DNA from: Nonomuraea pusilla
Lineage (GTDB): Bacteria; Actinomycetota; Actinomycetes; Streptosporangiales; Streptosporangiaceae
DNA: 64,000 nt
Reading direction: 5' to 3'
NCBI RefSeq assembly: GCF_900109355.1
Contig: NZ_FOBF01000009.1
Coordinates: 1 to 64,000 of the forward strand
Of the stretch, positions 25,472 to 33,603 are shown piece after piece (within the stretch, counting starts at the first letter, position 1; each line of letters starts with the position of its first letter). Under the pieces are notes generated by a model, which was not told the DNA's origin, did not search any database, and saw nothing but the letters and a program-made list of their open reading frames with translations. The position numbers and the translations under genes are program-made.

Positions 25472-25974
25472 TCATCGCACAGGTCCTGCCGACCCCGGTC
25501 GGCCCGCTGTCCCTGCTGTCGCGCGAAGGCGTGCTGGTGGCCGCCGGATTCACCGGCGACGTCACCGGCATGTTCGCCAGGCTCACGCCGTCCCTCCAGG
25601 CGGAGGGCCTGGAGACGACCGACGACCTCGGGCCCGCCGCCGACGCCGTCCGCGCGTACCTCGGCGGCGACCTGGAGGCGCTCGACGCCGTCCCGGTCGA
25701 GCAGCCGGGCACGCCCACGCGCAAGCGCCTGCACCAGGCACTCCGCGAGGTCAAGCCGGGGACGACCATCTCGTACGGCGAACTGGCCGAGCGCGCCGGG
25801 CTCCCCAGGACGGCGGCCCGCGCGGCCGGCTCCGCCTGCGCCCAGAACCTGATCGCCCCCTTCGTCCCCTGCCACCGCATCCTTCCGGCGGGCGGCGGCT
25901 ACGGCGGCTACCTCTACGGCGTCCCCGTCAAGGAATGGCTCCTGTCCCACGAATCTGGACAAGCCAGGTGGTGA
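25468..25974 (+). CDS. ogt: Methylated-DNA--protein-cysteine methyltransferase
   Basis: The 168-residue protein transfers the methyl group from O6-methylguanine to its own cysteine. The active-site motif PCHRILP gives acceptor C135. It is followed by GGYGGYLYGVPVKEWLL, and SYGELAERAGLP marks the HTH-like DNA-binding segment. It supplies the O6-methylguanine activity that the upstream Ada-AlkA fusion lacks, and its ATG overlaps that gene's stop. Confidence 0.95.
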   Translation: MIIAQVLPTPVGPLSLLSREGVLVAAGFTGDVTGMFARLTPSLQAEGLETTDDLGPAADAVRAYLGGDLEALDAVPVEQPGTPTRKRLHQALREVKPGTTISYGELAERAGLPRTAARAAGSACAQNLIAPFVPCHRILPAGGGYGGYLYGVPVKEWLLSHESGQARW

Positions 25975-26144
25975 GCTCCCGCAGGGCCGCTTCCCGGGCG
26001 CGACCAGATCGGCGGGAAGGCGCTGATCGCGAGGGCGAGCGGGGCGAGAGGCATAGAATACTCCTCGGACGACGTTAGTAAGCGAGAGCATTATTTGCAC
26101 GCGCTAACCAACTGTCGATTCACCGACGTCGAGGAAGGTGTCAC

Positions 26145-26576
26145 ATGCCCATCGCCGATGACGCCGTCGAGGCGCGCGCCCAGGGCTGGCGCACACTCGC
26201 CGCACTGCACGCGAAGATCGAGGACAGGCTGGAGAAGGCGCTCCAGAAGGAGTTCGAGCTGAGCGTGAGCGAGTACACCGTCCTCGACGCCCTCGCCCGC
26301 CAGGACGGCTGGCACATGCGCATGCAGCAGCTCTCCCGCGCCGTGGTGCTCAGCCAGAGCGCCACCACCCGCCTGGTCACCCGCCTGGAGAACCGCGGGC
26401 TGCTCAGGCGGTACCTGTGCGAGGACGACAGGCGCGGCATCTACTCCGAAGTCACCCAGGCCGGACGTGAGCTGCTCGACCGCGCGGGCCCCACGCACGA
26501 CGCGGTGCTTCAGGAGGTGCTGGCCGAGGCGGCGAAGCAGCCCGAACTGGCCCCGCTCGCCGCCGTCATCGCCTGA
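26145..26576 (+). CDS. MarR-family transcriptional regulator
   Basis: The 143-residue protein has the MarR winged-helix layout: N-terminal dimerisation helix, VSEYTVLDALARQDGWHMRMQQLSRAVVLSQSATTRLVTRLENRGLL and the wing with CEDDRRGIYSEVTQAGRELL. The ATG follows GAGGAAGG. The 170 bp upstream include an AT-rich promoter-like segment (26070-26110) but no clean operator palindrome that I can defend. The target genes are not evident, since the next gene is convergent. Confidence 0.9.
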   Translation: MPIADDAVEARAQGWRTLAALHAKIEDRLEKALQKEFELSVSEYTVLDALARQDGWHMRMQQLSRAVVLSQSATTRLVTRLENRGLLRRYLCEDDRRGIYSEVTQAGRELLDRAGPTHDAVLQEVLAEAAKQPELAPLAAVIA

Positions 26577-26597
26577 GCGCCCCGCCTCGGCGCACGC

Positions 26598-27524
26598 CTA
26601 CGGCTTGACGTTGCTCTGGATCTCGCCCACCTGCACGTCCCGGGTGGTCTGGACGCGTACGGGAGCGAGCTGCGCCTGCGCCGCCTGGCCCGCGATCTCG
26701 ACCGGCCACTCCGAGGTCACCGTGAGCCGGTAGGAGGTGCGCGGCTGGTCCAGCGACGCGCGCAGGTAACGCACGCCGCAGGTGAACTGCCCGCCCTTGA
26801 CGTACGGCTTGCCGGAGGCGCCGCAGCCGTCCTGGCGCACCTCGGCCCGGTCGGAGCCGGCGCCGGGGTCGATCGTGATGCCCTTGAGCGTGGCGACGAC
26901 GGTCACGCTCATCACGCCGGGGATCGTCGCCGTGACCGAGCGCCGCGGCCGGCCCACGCCCTCCAGCCAGACCCAGGTGGGCAGGTTCACGAAGCTCTTG
27001 TCCTCGGGATTGAGCTTGACCGTCGGCTCGGGCACGGTCAGCGCGGCCCTCGCGATCTCGGCCAGCCGCTGGACGGTGATGCCGGACGGCGGCGTGGTGT
27101 TCGGCGGCACGAACACGAACAGCTCCAGCCCGCCCCAGCAGGCCGGGCCCTGCGGGTCGCCCGCGTCGTAGGCCGGCACCCACCAGAGCCCGGGCTGCCC
27201 GACCTTGTCCTTGAACTGCTGGATGTACTCGAGGAAGCCCCTCTCGTCCGCGATGATCCTGGACGCGTTGCCCCTCGGGTCGCTCTTGAGCTTGAACATG
27301 TCCTCGGCGTTGAGGAACGGCTCGTACCAGCAGGGGCTCTTGATGCGGTAGCCGTCCCCGCGGCCGCCCTTCACGTCGCCGGAGAGCTTGATCTGCGAGA
27401 AGGTCAGGCGCACCGAGGTGGTCCTGCCCTTCTGCGAGGCGTCCACCTGCGTGCCGCCGCCGCCAGGGTCGTTCTGGAGGAGCAGCAGCCCGGCGGCCAA
27501 CACGGACAGGAGCGGCCTGATCAT
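26598..27524 (-). CDS. Secreted or membrane-anchored protein of unknown function, end of Tad operon
   Basis: The 308-residue protein begins MIRPLLSVLAAGLLLLQND, a signal-peptide-like hydrophobic stretch without a classical lipobox. The mature part has four cysteines (in SPCWYEP, GPACWGG, QDGCGASG and FTCGVRY) that could form two disulfides, and Trp-rich patches (GLWWVPAYD, LPTWVWLEGVGRPRRSVTATIPG). No known family was recognised. Its ATG overlaps the preceding lipoprotein stop, so it is the last gene of the long pilus operon and probably acts outside the membrane with it. Confidence 0.7.
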   Translation of the reverse strand: MIRPLLSVLAAGLLLLQNDPGGGGTQVDASQKGRTTSVRLTFSQIKLSGDVKGGRGDGYRIKSPCWYEPFLNAEDMFKLKSDPRGNASRIIADERGFLEYIQQFKDKVGQPGLWWVPAYDAGDPQGPACWGGLELFVFVPPNTTPPSGITVQRLAEIARAALTVPEPTVKLNPEDKSFVNLPTWVWLEGVGRPRRSVTATIPGVMSVTVVATLKGITIDPGAGSDRAEVRQDGCGASGKPYVKGGQFTCGVRYLRASLDQPRTSYRLTVTSEWPVEIAGQAAQAQLAPVRVQTTRDVQVGEIQSNVKP

Positions 27525-28255
27525 CTGCAGCCTCCTTCGCCTGGGACGAACGCCCTGATCCGCCAGCCGCCCTCGGCGTCGCGGTGCGCGACCACGCTCA
27601 GCGGGTACGGCGTGCGGGTCCACGCGGGCTGCCGCGGCACCGGCTTCCCCGTGCGCGTGTCGGTCAGGCGCAGGCGTGACTCGTCCACGCACGCGCTGAC
27701 CTGCGCACCGTTGCCCTGGCGGGACACGACGCGCAGGTCGTACAGCCGGCCCGTGCCGCGCAGCGACCGCTCCTGGTCGGCGAACTCGGTCACCCACGCC
27801 GTCGCCTTCAGCGCCGCGTCCAGCTCCAGGCCCTCGTTGTAGCGGGGCTGCCCCTCGACGACCGCCCGGCGCGTGCCGACGTAGTAGTCGGCGATCACCT
27901 TGAGCAGCGGGTCGGGGGCGTCGGGCCAGTCGATGCGCACCCGCAGGCCGTCGGCCACGTCGAGCGTCTGCGTGCCGGACGCCGGGGCGCTCGTCGGCGT
28001 CGCGGGCGACGTGTGCGGCGACGTCGCGCTCGCGGACGGCTCGGACGGCTCGGACGGCTCGGACCGGGAGCCGCTGGTGACGGGGGCGTCGGCCGCCTCC
28101 CTCGGTGTGAACGGTTTGTCCTGCTGGGCGCAGCCCGCGCCCAGCAGGACCGCCGCCAACGCCACGGCGAAGGCCCGCCCGCGAACGCCCGGCACCGGGC
28201 GCCGCCCAGGACCGGTCTCAGGACGCGGCGTCCTTTCCCGCGTGATCCCTCTCAT
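27521..28255 (-). CDS. Lipoprotein of unknown function in Tad operon
   Basis: The 244-residue protein has a 30-residue basic N-terminus, a hydrophobic segment and the lipobox LGAGC (Cys near 43), followed by a Ser/Pro/Glu-rich linker with SEPSEPSEPS. The C-terminal domain (about 115-244: LRVRIDWPDAPDPLLKVIADYYVGTRRAVVEG, WRIRAFVPGEGGCR) resembles small secreted ligand-binding or NTF2-like domains, but I cannot assign it. ATG at 28255 is preceded by GGGAGGTGG at good spacing; an upstream ATG at 28288 is less likely. It ends overlapping the next gene. Confidence 0.72.
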   Translation of the reverse strand: MRGITRERTPRPETGPGRRPVPGVRGRAFAVALAAVLLGAGCAQQDKPFTPREAADAPVTSGSRSEPSEPSEPSASATSPHTSPATPTSAPASGTQTLDVADGLRVRIDWPDAPDPLLKVIADYYVGTRRAVVEGQPRYNEGLELDAALKATAWVTEFADQERSLRGTGRLYDLRVVSRQGNGAQVSACVDESRLRLTDTRTGKPVPRQPAWTRTPYPLSVVAHRDAEGGWRIRAFVPGEGGCR

Positions 28256-28284
28256 GCCACCTCCCTGGCGGGGACTCCCCCCGC

Positions 28285-31011
28285 TCATGCCGACGACTGC
28301 CGCACCACGTGGATGCGCCACGTCGGCAGCAGCTCCTCGATCAGCGCCTCCGTCTCGGGCGCCATGCCGCCGCCGTACGGGTGCGAGGCCGCCCGGCGGG
28401 TCAACGCCTCGACCACGGCGCGCAGGCGGACCACGTCGCCGGTGGCGTGCGTCGCCCGCAACAGGTCGCGCCAGAGCCCCTCGTCGTCGGTGGCGAGCAG
28501 CAGCGCCGCCCGCACCGCCGCCACCGCCGCGTCGGGCTCCCCCTCCGCCAGCCTGATCTCGCACAGCCGGTGCGCCGTGTCGGCCACCTCGGCGGCCACG
28601 TCGTACTCAAGGGCCTCGGCCGCCAGCCAGGCGTAGCGGCCGGGCGGACGGCCGCTCAGCAGAGGGCCGCGCACCAGGGACAGCGCCCGCTCCAGCAGGA
28701 CCGCCGCCGACGGGCCGGTGTGCGAGCGGCGCACCATCTCGCGGAACAGCATCCAGTCCGTACGCACCCGCGGCCCGAGCACGAGCCTGCCCGCCTCGTC
28801 GACGCGCAGGTGCTCGGGGCCGAGCCAGTCGGCGACCCTGCCGATGGTGGCGTCCCTGACCATGTCCTGGACGCCGCGCGGCCACAGCACCCCGCCCAGC
28901 ACCACCGGGTGGACGCCTCCTGGATGCGTGGCCAGGTAGACGAGCAGCTCGGTGGCGAGCGCCATGCGCCCCTCCTCCAGCGGGGGCAGCCCGGCGATCT
29001 CGACGGGCCCGAGGATCCTGATCTCGACCGCGGGACGCTGGAGGGCCGTCAGCGGCTCGGGCGCGGTGACCGGCTCGCCGTCGAGCCGGTCGGCGGTGCG
29101 GAACAGGTCGACCAGCGCCCGGTAGTGGCGGCGCGGCAGGAGCTGCGCCTTCACCTCGAAGCCCAGCTCGGGGATCCTGGCGAGGCCGTCCTCGGTGATC
29201 TCCAGGGTCCAGGTGGCGTGGGGGACGTCGCCCGCCACCACGTACCCGGCGGTGTCGCGGCGGGCCAGCAGGGCCAGCCGCCTGGCCTCCTCCTGCGTGG
29301 GGGCGACGGCCGACAGCAGGTAGTGGGCGACCCGCGGGCTGCCGGAGACGCGCCCCGTCAGCACCTCGCCGCGTGGCGCGGCGCCCGCCTCCAGCTCGGG
29401 CAGCACCTCGGCCAGGCCGCCGACCGCCCTGATCCGCTCGGGCGCGATCGCGGTCAGCTCGTCGCCGAAGCCGACGAGGGTGACGCGCATGCGGTCGGAC
29501 CAGCGGTTCGTCGCCAGCTCGACGGCGATGGCGGCGAGCGCCGCGGTGGTCCGCGGACCGCGTACGTTGATCAGGCCCTGCGCCGCCTCCAGGTCGACGA
29601 GCACCCTGCCGCTCGCGTCGGTGCCGATCGAGACCAGCCCCGGGTACGGCGCGCCGCCCGGCTGGTCCTCCAGCAGGCGGGCCTCGTGCGCGGGCAGCCG
29701 CCAGACCTGGCCGCCGTCCTGCGCGGTCCAGGGCGCGGGCGGGTCGGCGTCGGGCGGGTGGATCCACAGGTCGAGCGTGCGCGGCGACAGGTGGGCCGCG
29801 TAGACGGTGGGCGGCACCCGGCGCCTGGCGGCCAGCTCGGCCCCGAGCAGCCGGAGCCCGACGTCGAGCACGCGCGCGCCCGGCGCGTCGGCGCCCAGCC
29901 TGAGCGCCGCCTCGGCGCGGGCGGCGTCATCGGCCGGGGCCGCCAGCCTGCGCCCGAACACCCGCCGCCACAGCTGCTCGCGCCGCCTCCTCGCCAGGAC
30001 CACGAGCAGCCCGGCCGCCGCCAGCGACGCCCCCGCCAGGTAGTCGGCCAGGTCGAACGTGGCGCCCTGCTCCTGCCCTGCCTGCCGCGACGCCGTGTCG
30101 CGCCGCTCGGTGCGCTGCTCGGTGCGCTGCTCCGGCATCCGGTGCTTGGCCTCGCGCTTCTGCGTGACGCTCTGCTCGGCGTTGCGCGCGACCGTGGCGT
30201 CGCCGCCGACGTGGGCGCGCCCCGGGTGCTCGCGCAGCGTCTGCCTGCGCGGCTGGTCCACCGGCACGACGTGGACGTTCTTCGCGTCGTCCGGCATGTC
30301 GAGCACCCAGCCCGGCCTGATCAGGTCGGCCATGCGCAGACGGCTGCCGTCGGGCTGCTCCTTGGCCTGGTTCAGGCGGTAGATCTCGGGGTAGCGCCGC
30401 CCGTCGCCCAGGCACTTCTCGGCGATCTCCCACAGGCTCTCGTGGTGGCGCCCGTGCGGCGGCTGCACCACGTACACCTTCTTCGTCCTGGGCGCCTCCT
30501 GGACGTGCTCGACGATCGGCGCGGCGTACGCGACGGTCGTGACGGCGGGCGTGGCGGGCGCGGGCGCCAGCCGGGCGATCGGCGCGACCATCGCCCCCGC
30601 CGTGAACAGCAGCAGCGCGGCCGAGACGAGCTTGTTGGCCAGCGCCTGGGTGCCGCCCGACAGCGGCACGCGCGCCGGCATGCCGACCCTGCGCACGCCC
30701 GCGTACACCTCGACGACCACGCACACGAGCAGCTGGAACCAGGCCAGCCACACCAGCAGGACGAGCACCGCGAGGATCGTGCTCGGCCCGACCTGGCTGG
30801 TCAGCACGCCGAGGTCGAGCAGTTCGGGCGAGACGGGCGGCCCGACGAAGGTCAGCAGCGCGTACGGCACGCCGCCCACGAGCGCCACCAGCGCGACCAG
30901 CGCCGCGAGCCCGGCGACGACGTCGCCGGGCGTGCGCCCGGGGCGCGCCCGCGAGGGCGTGCGCCGCCCGTGAGCGCGCGCCTGCTCGCGCGGAGGCTGT
31001 CGCGGGGGCAT
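28285..31011 (-). CDS. LysM and BTAD domain membrane protein of the Tad locus
   Basis: The 908-residue protein has three N-terminal membrane helices (about 30-50, 78-105 and 130-160). A LysM-like domain (about 180-250: SLWEIAEKCLGDGRRYPEIYRLNQ) follows, then a charged region and a fourth helix (about 325-345), then a long cytoplasmic part. The last 230 residues hold a winged-helix plus bacterial transcriptional activator domain (VEIRILGPVEIAG, PGPRVRTDWMLFREMV-like region, TPR-type helices). Peptidoglycan binding outside and a SARP-type domain inside suggest transmembrane signalling. ATG follows GGGAGA. Similar proteins accompany actinobacterial tad genes; their role is unproven. Confidence 0.78.
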   Translation of the reverse strand: MPPRQPPREQARAHGRRTPSRARPGRTPGDVVAGLAALVALVALVGGVPYALLTFVGPPVSPELLDLGVLTSQVGPSTILAVLVLLVWLAWFQLLVCVVVEVYAGVRRVGMPARVPLSGGTQALANKLVSAALLLFTAGAMVAPIARLAPAPATPAVTTVAYAAPIVEHVQEAPRTKKVYVVQPPHGRHHESLWEIAEKCLGDGRRYPEIYRLNQAKEQPDGSRLRMADLIRPGWVLDMPDDAKNVHVVPVDQPRRQTLREHPGRAHVGGDATVARNAEQSVTQKREAKHRMPEQRTEQRTERRDTASRQAGQEQGATFDLADYLAGASLAAAGLLVVLARRRREQLWRRVFGRRLAAPADDAARAEAALRLGADAPGARVLDVGLRLLGAELAARRRVPPTVYAAHLSPRTLDLWIHPPDADPPAPWTAQDGGQVWRLPAHEARLLEDQPGGAPYPGLVSIGTDASGRVLVDLEAAQGLINVRGPRTTAALAAIAVELATNRWSDRMRVTLVGFGDELTAIAPERIRAVGGLAEVLPELEAGAAPRGEVLTGRVSGSPRVAHYLLSAVAPTQEEARRLALLARRDTAGYVVAGDVPHATWTLEITEDGLARIPELGFEVKAQLLPRRHYRALVDLFRTADRLDGEPVTAPEPLTALQRPAVEIRILGPVEIAGLPPLEEGRMALATELLVYLATHPGGVHPVVLGGVLWPRGVQDMVRDATIGRVADWLGPEHLRVDEAGRLVLGPRVRTDWMLFREMVRRSHTGPSAAVLLERALSLVRGPLLSGRPPGRYAWLAAEALEYDVAAEVADTAHRLCEIRLAEGEPDAAVAAVRAALLLATDDEGLWRDLLRATHATGDVVRLRAVVEALTRRAASHPYGGGMAPETEALIEELLPTWRIHVVRQSSA

Positions 31012-31081
31012 CGTCTCTCCCTTCTGCCGTCCAGCGTCATGCCTGCGACCGCCGCCCATCCACCGAGCAGACGGAATCGGT

Positions 31082-31492
31082 CTACCTGCCCTCGGGCGCG
31101 GCCGTGGCCTCGCCCCGCATCTCCGAACCGGGGAAGCCGAAGGCGCCCAGGAAGAACGCCGTCCACCGCACCGACACCTCGACCGTCACCTGCGTCGCCT
31201 CGACCTGGCAGCGGCCGAGCGCCACGCCGTCGCCGCCCTGCGCGGCCACGATCTCCCCCGCCCTGGCGCAGACCTGGTCCTCGCCGAGCAGCCGCACCTC
31301 GCCACCGGCCCGCAGGCTCTCGACGTCGACCTGGTCGGCCCCGGCCCGCGCCGCCTGCTCGGCCACGTCGGCGGCCCGCAGCCGGGCGTTGATCGCCGCG
31401 CCGCCGTCGACGAGCAGCCCGGCCAGCAGGAACACGACCACGGAGAACAGCACGGTGAACACCGACATCGAGCCCCGCTCGCGGGCCCTCAC
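31082..31492 (-). CDS. TadE/TadG-like pilus assembly protein
   Basis: The 136-residue protein begins VRARERGSMSVFTVLFSVVVFLLAGLLVDGGAAINARLRAADVAEQAARAGADQ. This resembles the TadG/'TadE-like' proteins of actinobacterial tad loci: one N-terminal membrane helix and a small external domain with two cysteines (QVCARAG, LGRCQVE). GTG at 31492 overlaps the preceding TadE stop (GTGA) and follows GGAGGG at 5 bases. It probably belongs to the pseudopilins that shape or initiate the Flp pilus. Confidence 0.8.
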   Translation of the reverse strand: MRARERGSMSVFTVLFSVVVFLLAGLLVDGGAAINARLRAADVAEQAARAGADQVDVESLRAGGEVRLLGEDQVCARAGEIVAAQGGDGVALGRCQVEATQVTVEVSVRWTAFFLGAFGFPGSEMRGEATAAPEGR

Positions 31493-31980
31493 TCGACCCT
31501 CCTGAGCTGCTCGATCGGCACGACGGCCGTGCCCGTCATCCGCCTGGAGCCGCCGAGGCCGAGCACGGCGAGGTCGAGCTCGCAGGTCACCTCGGCCCGT
31601 ACCTGCCCGCCCTGCTCCCAGCGGGAGCCGTCCAGGGAGACGGCGGGCGCGCGGCACTCACCCGTGAGCGCCGCGCGGACGCTCTCCTCGGCCGCCGCCG
31701 TGGCCGCGTCGAAGGTGCGCTGCACCGACGCCGCCCGCGCGGCGTCCCTCGCCGCGCCGTTGACCTCGCCCTGCGCCTCGACCAGCACTCCGGCCGCGGC
31801 CAGGAACATGATGAACAGGAGGAAGACGGGCGCGAGCATGACGGTCTCCACGGCCATCGAGCCCCGCTCGCCACGGCTTCCAGCCACGCGCGGCCGCGCT
31901 CCGGCTCCGGTCGTCCGCGGTCGTCGCCGCCGCTCTGGTTCCGTCATCCGCAGTCGCCGCCGCCGCTCTGGTTCCGTCAT
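31489..31980 (-). CDS. TadE family pseudopilin (second copy)
   Basis: The 163-residue reading from ATG 31980 has a basic N-terminus, then ERGSMAVETVMLAPVFLLFIMFLAAAGVLVEAQGEVNGAARDAARAAS, the TadE-type prepilin/membrane segment, and a small external domain with two cysteines. The N-terminal extension consists of an 11-residue tandem duplication (MTEPERRRRLR then MTEPERRRRPR), so ATG 31947 is an equally placed alternative start giving 152 residues. The first ATG overlaps the preceding gene's stop (ATGA). Confidence 0.8.
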   Translation of the reverse strand: MTEPERRRRLRMTEPERRRRPRTTGAGARPRVAGSRGERGSMAVETVMLAPVFLLFIMFLAAAGVLVEAQGEVNGAARDAARAASVQRTFDAATAAAEESVRAALTGECRAPAVSLDGSRWEQGGQVRAEVTCELDLAVLGLGGSRRMTGTAVVPIEQLRRVE

Positions 31981-32003
31981 CCGCAGTCGTCGCCGCCGTC
32001 GTC
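31907..32003. repeat. 33-bp tandem repeat spanning a stop/start junction
   Basis: About three degenerate copies of a roughly 33-bp unit (core CCGTCATCCGCAGTCG plus a CGCCGCCG stretch) cover 31907-32003. Two copies contain an ATG (31980 and 31947) of the downstream TadE gene, and one carries the stop of the upstream TadE gene. Confidence 0.75.
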
Positions 32004-32435
32004 GGGACGGAAGCACTCGACCGGCCCCCCGGACGTCGCCGTGATCGTGAACGACAGGTCGGGCAGCAGCGGGATGACCTGCACGGCGCTGCCCGTGACC
32101 GTCACCCAGCGCTGGTCGGGATCCCGCTCCGACGTCGTGGCCCGCGCCCCCGACAGCAGCCGCGGGCCGATCGCGTGGACGACGTCCTCGGCCTTCGCCC
32201 GCGCCGCGCCCTCCCAGTCGCCCGAGTCGAACGGCGCGGCGCGCGCCACCCTGGCGCCCTCCCTGGCCGCCGCCTCCGCCACCTGGCGCCCGTGGAACCA
32301 GAGCGCGACCTGCACGATGAGCAGCACGACCGCGAGGACGACCGGCATGAGCAGCGCCAGCTCGACCACCGTCGCGCCGCGCTCGCGCCCGGCCGGCCGC
32401 GGGCGTGCGCGTCCCGCCCGCCCGCGCGCCGTCAC
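31977..32435 (-). CDS. TadE family pseudopilin (first copy)
   Basis: The 152-residue protein has a basic N-terminus then RERGATVVELALLMPVVLAVVLLIVQVALWFHGRQVAEAAAREGARVAR, the TadE signature with the conserved Glu at the +5-like position of a type IVb prepilin site. The external domain is about 85 residues and ends in an Asp-rich tail. GTG at 32435 overlaps the Flp pilin gene stop (GTGA). A prepilin peptidase (TadV) was not found in this operon. Confidence 0.82.
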   Translation of the reverse strand: MTARGRAGRARPRPAGRERGATVVELALLMPVVLAVVLLIVQVALWFHGRQVAEAAAREGARVARAAPFDSGDWEGAARAKAEDVVHAIGPRLLSGARATTSERDPDQRWVTVTGSAVQVIPLLPDLSFTITATSGGPVECFRPDDGGDDCG

Positions 32436-32671
32436 TGGTCGCCGCCACCGCCGCCGGTGCCCGTGCCGGTGCCGAAGCTGCCCTCGATGTCGCCCTGCTT
32501 CTGCTCGACCAGCGTCTTGATCAACGTGGCCAGGCCCAGGGCGACCCCGGCGATGATGGCGGTGATGATCACCCACTCGACGGCGGACGCGCCCCGGGTG
32601 GGGGCGGTACGCGCCCGGTGGATGCGTACGCCCAGGTACGCGGTGAGGTAAACGATCCACGGATGGTTCAT
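32432..32671 (-). CDS. Flp family type IVb pilin
   Basis: The 79-residue protein is a small pilin: a basic leader ending in TRGASAVEWVIITAIIAGVALGLATLIKTLVEQKQ. The Gly-Ala cleavage region followed by Glu and a hydrophobic helix is typical of type III signal prepilins. The tail is Gly/Thr-rich (GTGTGTGGGGG). It is the likely major subunit of the Tad pilus. Its ATG overlaps the TadC stop by one base (TGATG). Confidence 0.82.
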   Translation of the reverse strand: MNHPWIVYLTAYLGVRIHRARTAPTRGASAVEWVIITAIIAGVALGLATLIKTLVEQKQGDIEGSFGTGTGTGGGGGDQ

Positions 32672-33603
32672 CAGGCCCCCAACATCTTCATAGCGGCGGG
32701 AAAACTGAGAAAGATCACGAAACCGGCGCAGAGCAGGAGCTGGGCCACGAGCATCGACTGCGAGCGCTCGCCCGCCCGTCCCTCGATCTCGGCCAGCTCC
32801 CTGCGGCGCAGGGTGGCGGCCCGCGCGGTCAGCGACGAGCGCACCTTGGCGCCGTCGTCGGCGACCAGCCCGAGCGCGGCCGACAGGTCACGCAGCTCGT
32901 CGACGTTGATCTCCTCGCCGAGCCGGCCGAGCGCCTGCCAGGGGGTGATGCCGACGATCCGCGCGCCGCTGAGCGCGTCGCGGATGCGGCCCATCGCCCA
33001 GTTGGGGTGCTCGCCGCTGACCGAGACGGCCATCATCAGCGCCTCGGGCACGCCGCGCCCGCCCGCCAGGTTCATCGACACGAGGTCGAGGAACGCGCCG
33101 ACGACATGGCGGAAGTCACGCCGCCTGGCGGCCGCGTCGCGGCGTACCTGGAGGTCGGGCAGGAGGAAGAACAGCAGCGCCGCGAGCACGGCCGACCAGA
33201 ACGGCACCGTCAGCGAGGCGCCCCACCCCATGAGCACCAGCCAGCCCAACAGCAGGGGGAAGGCGAGCAGGCCGCTCGCGGCCAGCAGCACCTTGCCCGC
33301 CAGGAACGCCTCGAACGACCGGCCGAGCAGGGCCAGGTCCGACTTGATCGAGCGGGCCTCCCAGCCACGGGCCGCGTACAGGCGGGCCAGGCGCTCCCCC
33401 AGCAGGCGGCGGAACCTCCCGACCTCCTCCTCGGGCAGGAACAGGCTGACGCTGGGCGCGCCCGCGTCCTCGCGGACCGCGTCGAGCGCGAGCAGCCGCG
33501 CCACCAGCCCGGGACGGGCCGGGAACAGCGCCCGCAGCAGCAGGAACAGGCCGAGACCAGCGAAGGCGCCCGCCAGCGCGGTCTCCACCATGCCGTCACC
33601 CAT
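32671..33603 (-). CDS. tadC: TadC-like type II/IV secretion F-domain membrane protein
   Basis: The 310-residue protein has helices at about 10-30, 100-145 and 285-308 and a cytoplasmic GSPF/T2SSF domain with the central helix region LVSMNLAGGRGVPEALMMAV. Together with TadB it forms the inner-membrane platform on which CpaF acts. ATG at 33603 lies five bases after GGGAGG; the GTG at 33609 sits inside that Shine-Dalgarno and is rejected. The start overlaps the TadB gene end. Confidence 0.87.
   Translation of the reverse strand: MGDGMVETALAGAFAGLGLFLLLRALFPARPGLVARLLALDAVREDAGAPSVSLFLPEEEVGRFRRLLGERLARLYAARGWEARSIKSDLALLGRSFEAFLAGKVLLAASGLLAFPLLLGWLVLMGWGASLTVPFWSAVLAALLFFLLPDLQVRRDAAARRRDFRHVVGAFLDLVSMNLAGGRGVPEALMMAVSVSGEHPNWAMGRIRDALSGARIVGITPWQALGRLGEEINVDELRDLSAALGLVADDGAKVRSSLTARAATLRRRELAEIEGRAGERSQSMLVAQLLLCAGFVIFLSFPAAMKMLGA

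Noticed and set aside
28309-31392. 1027-codon plus-strand open frame over the LysM-BTAD gene
   Set aside because: High GC makes long antisense frames; its protein is Arg/Gln/His-rich without domains, while the minus strand gives clear LysM and BTAD motifs.
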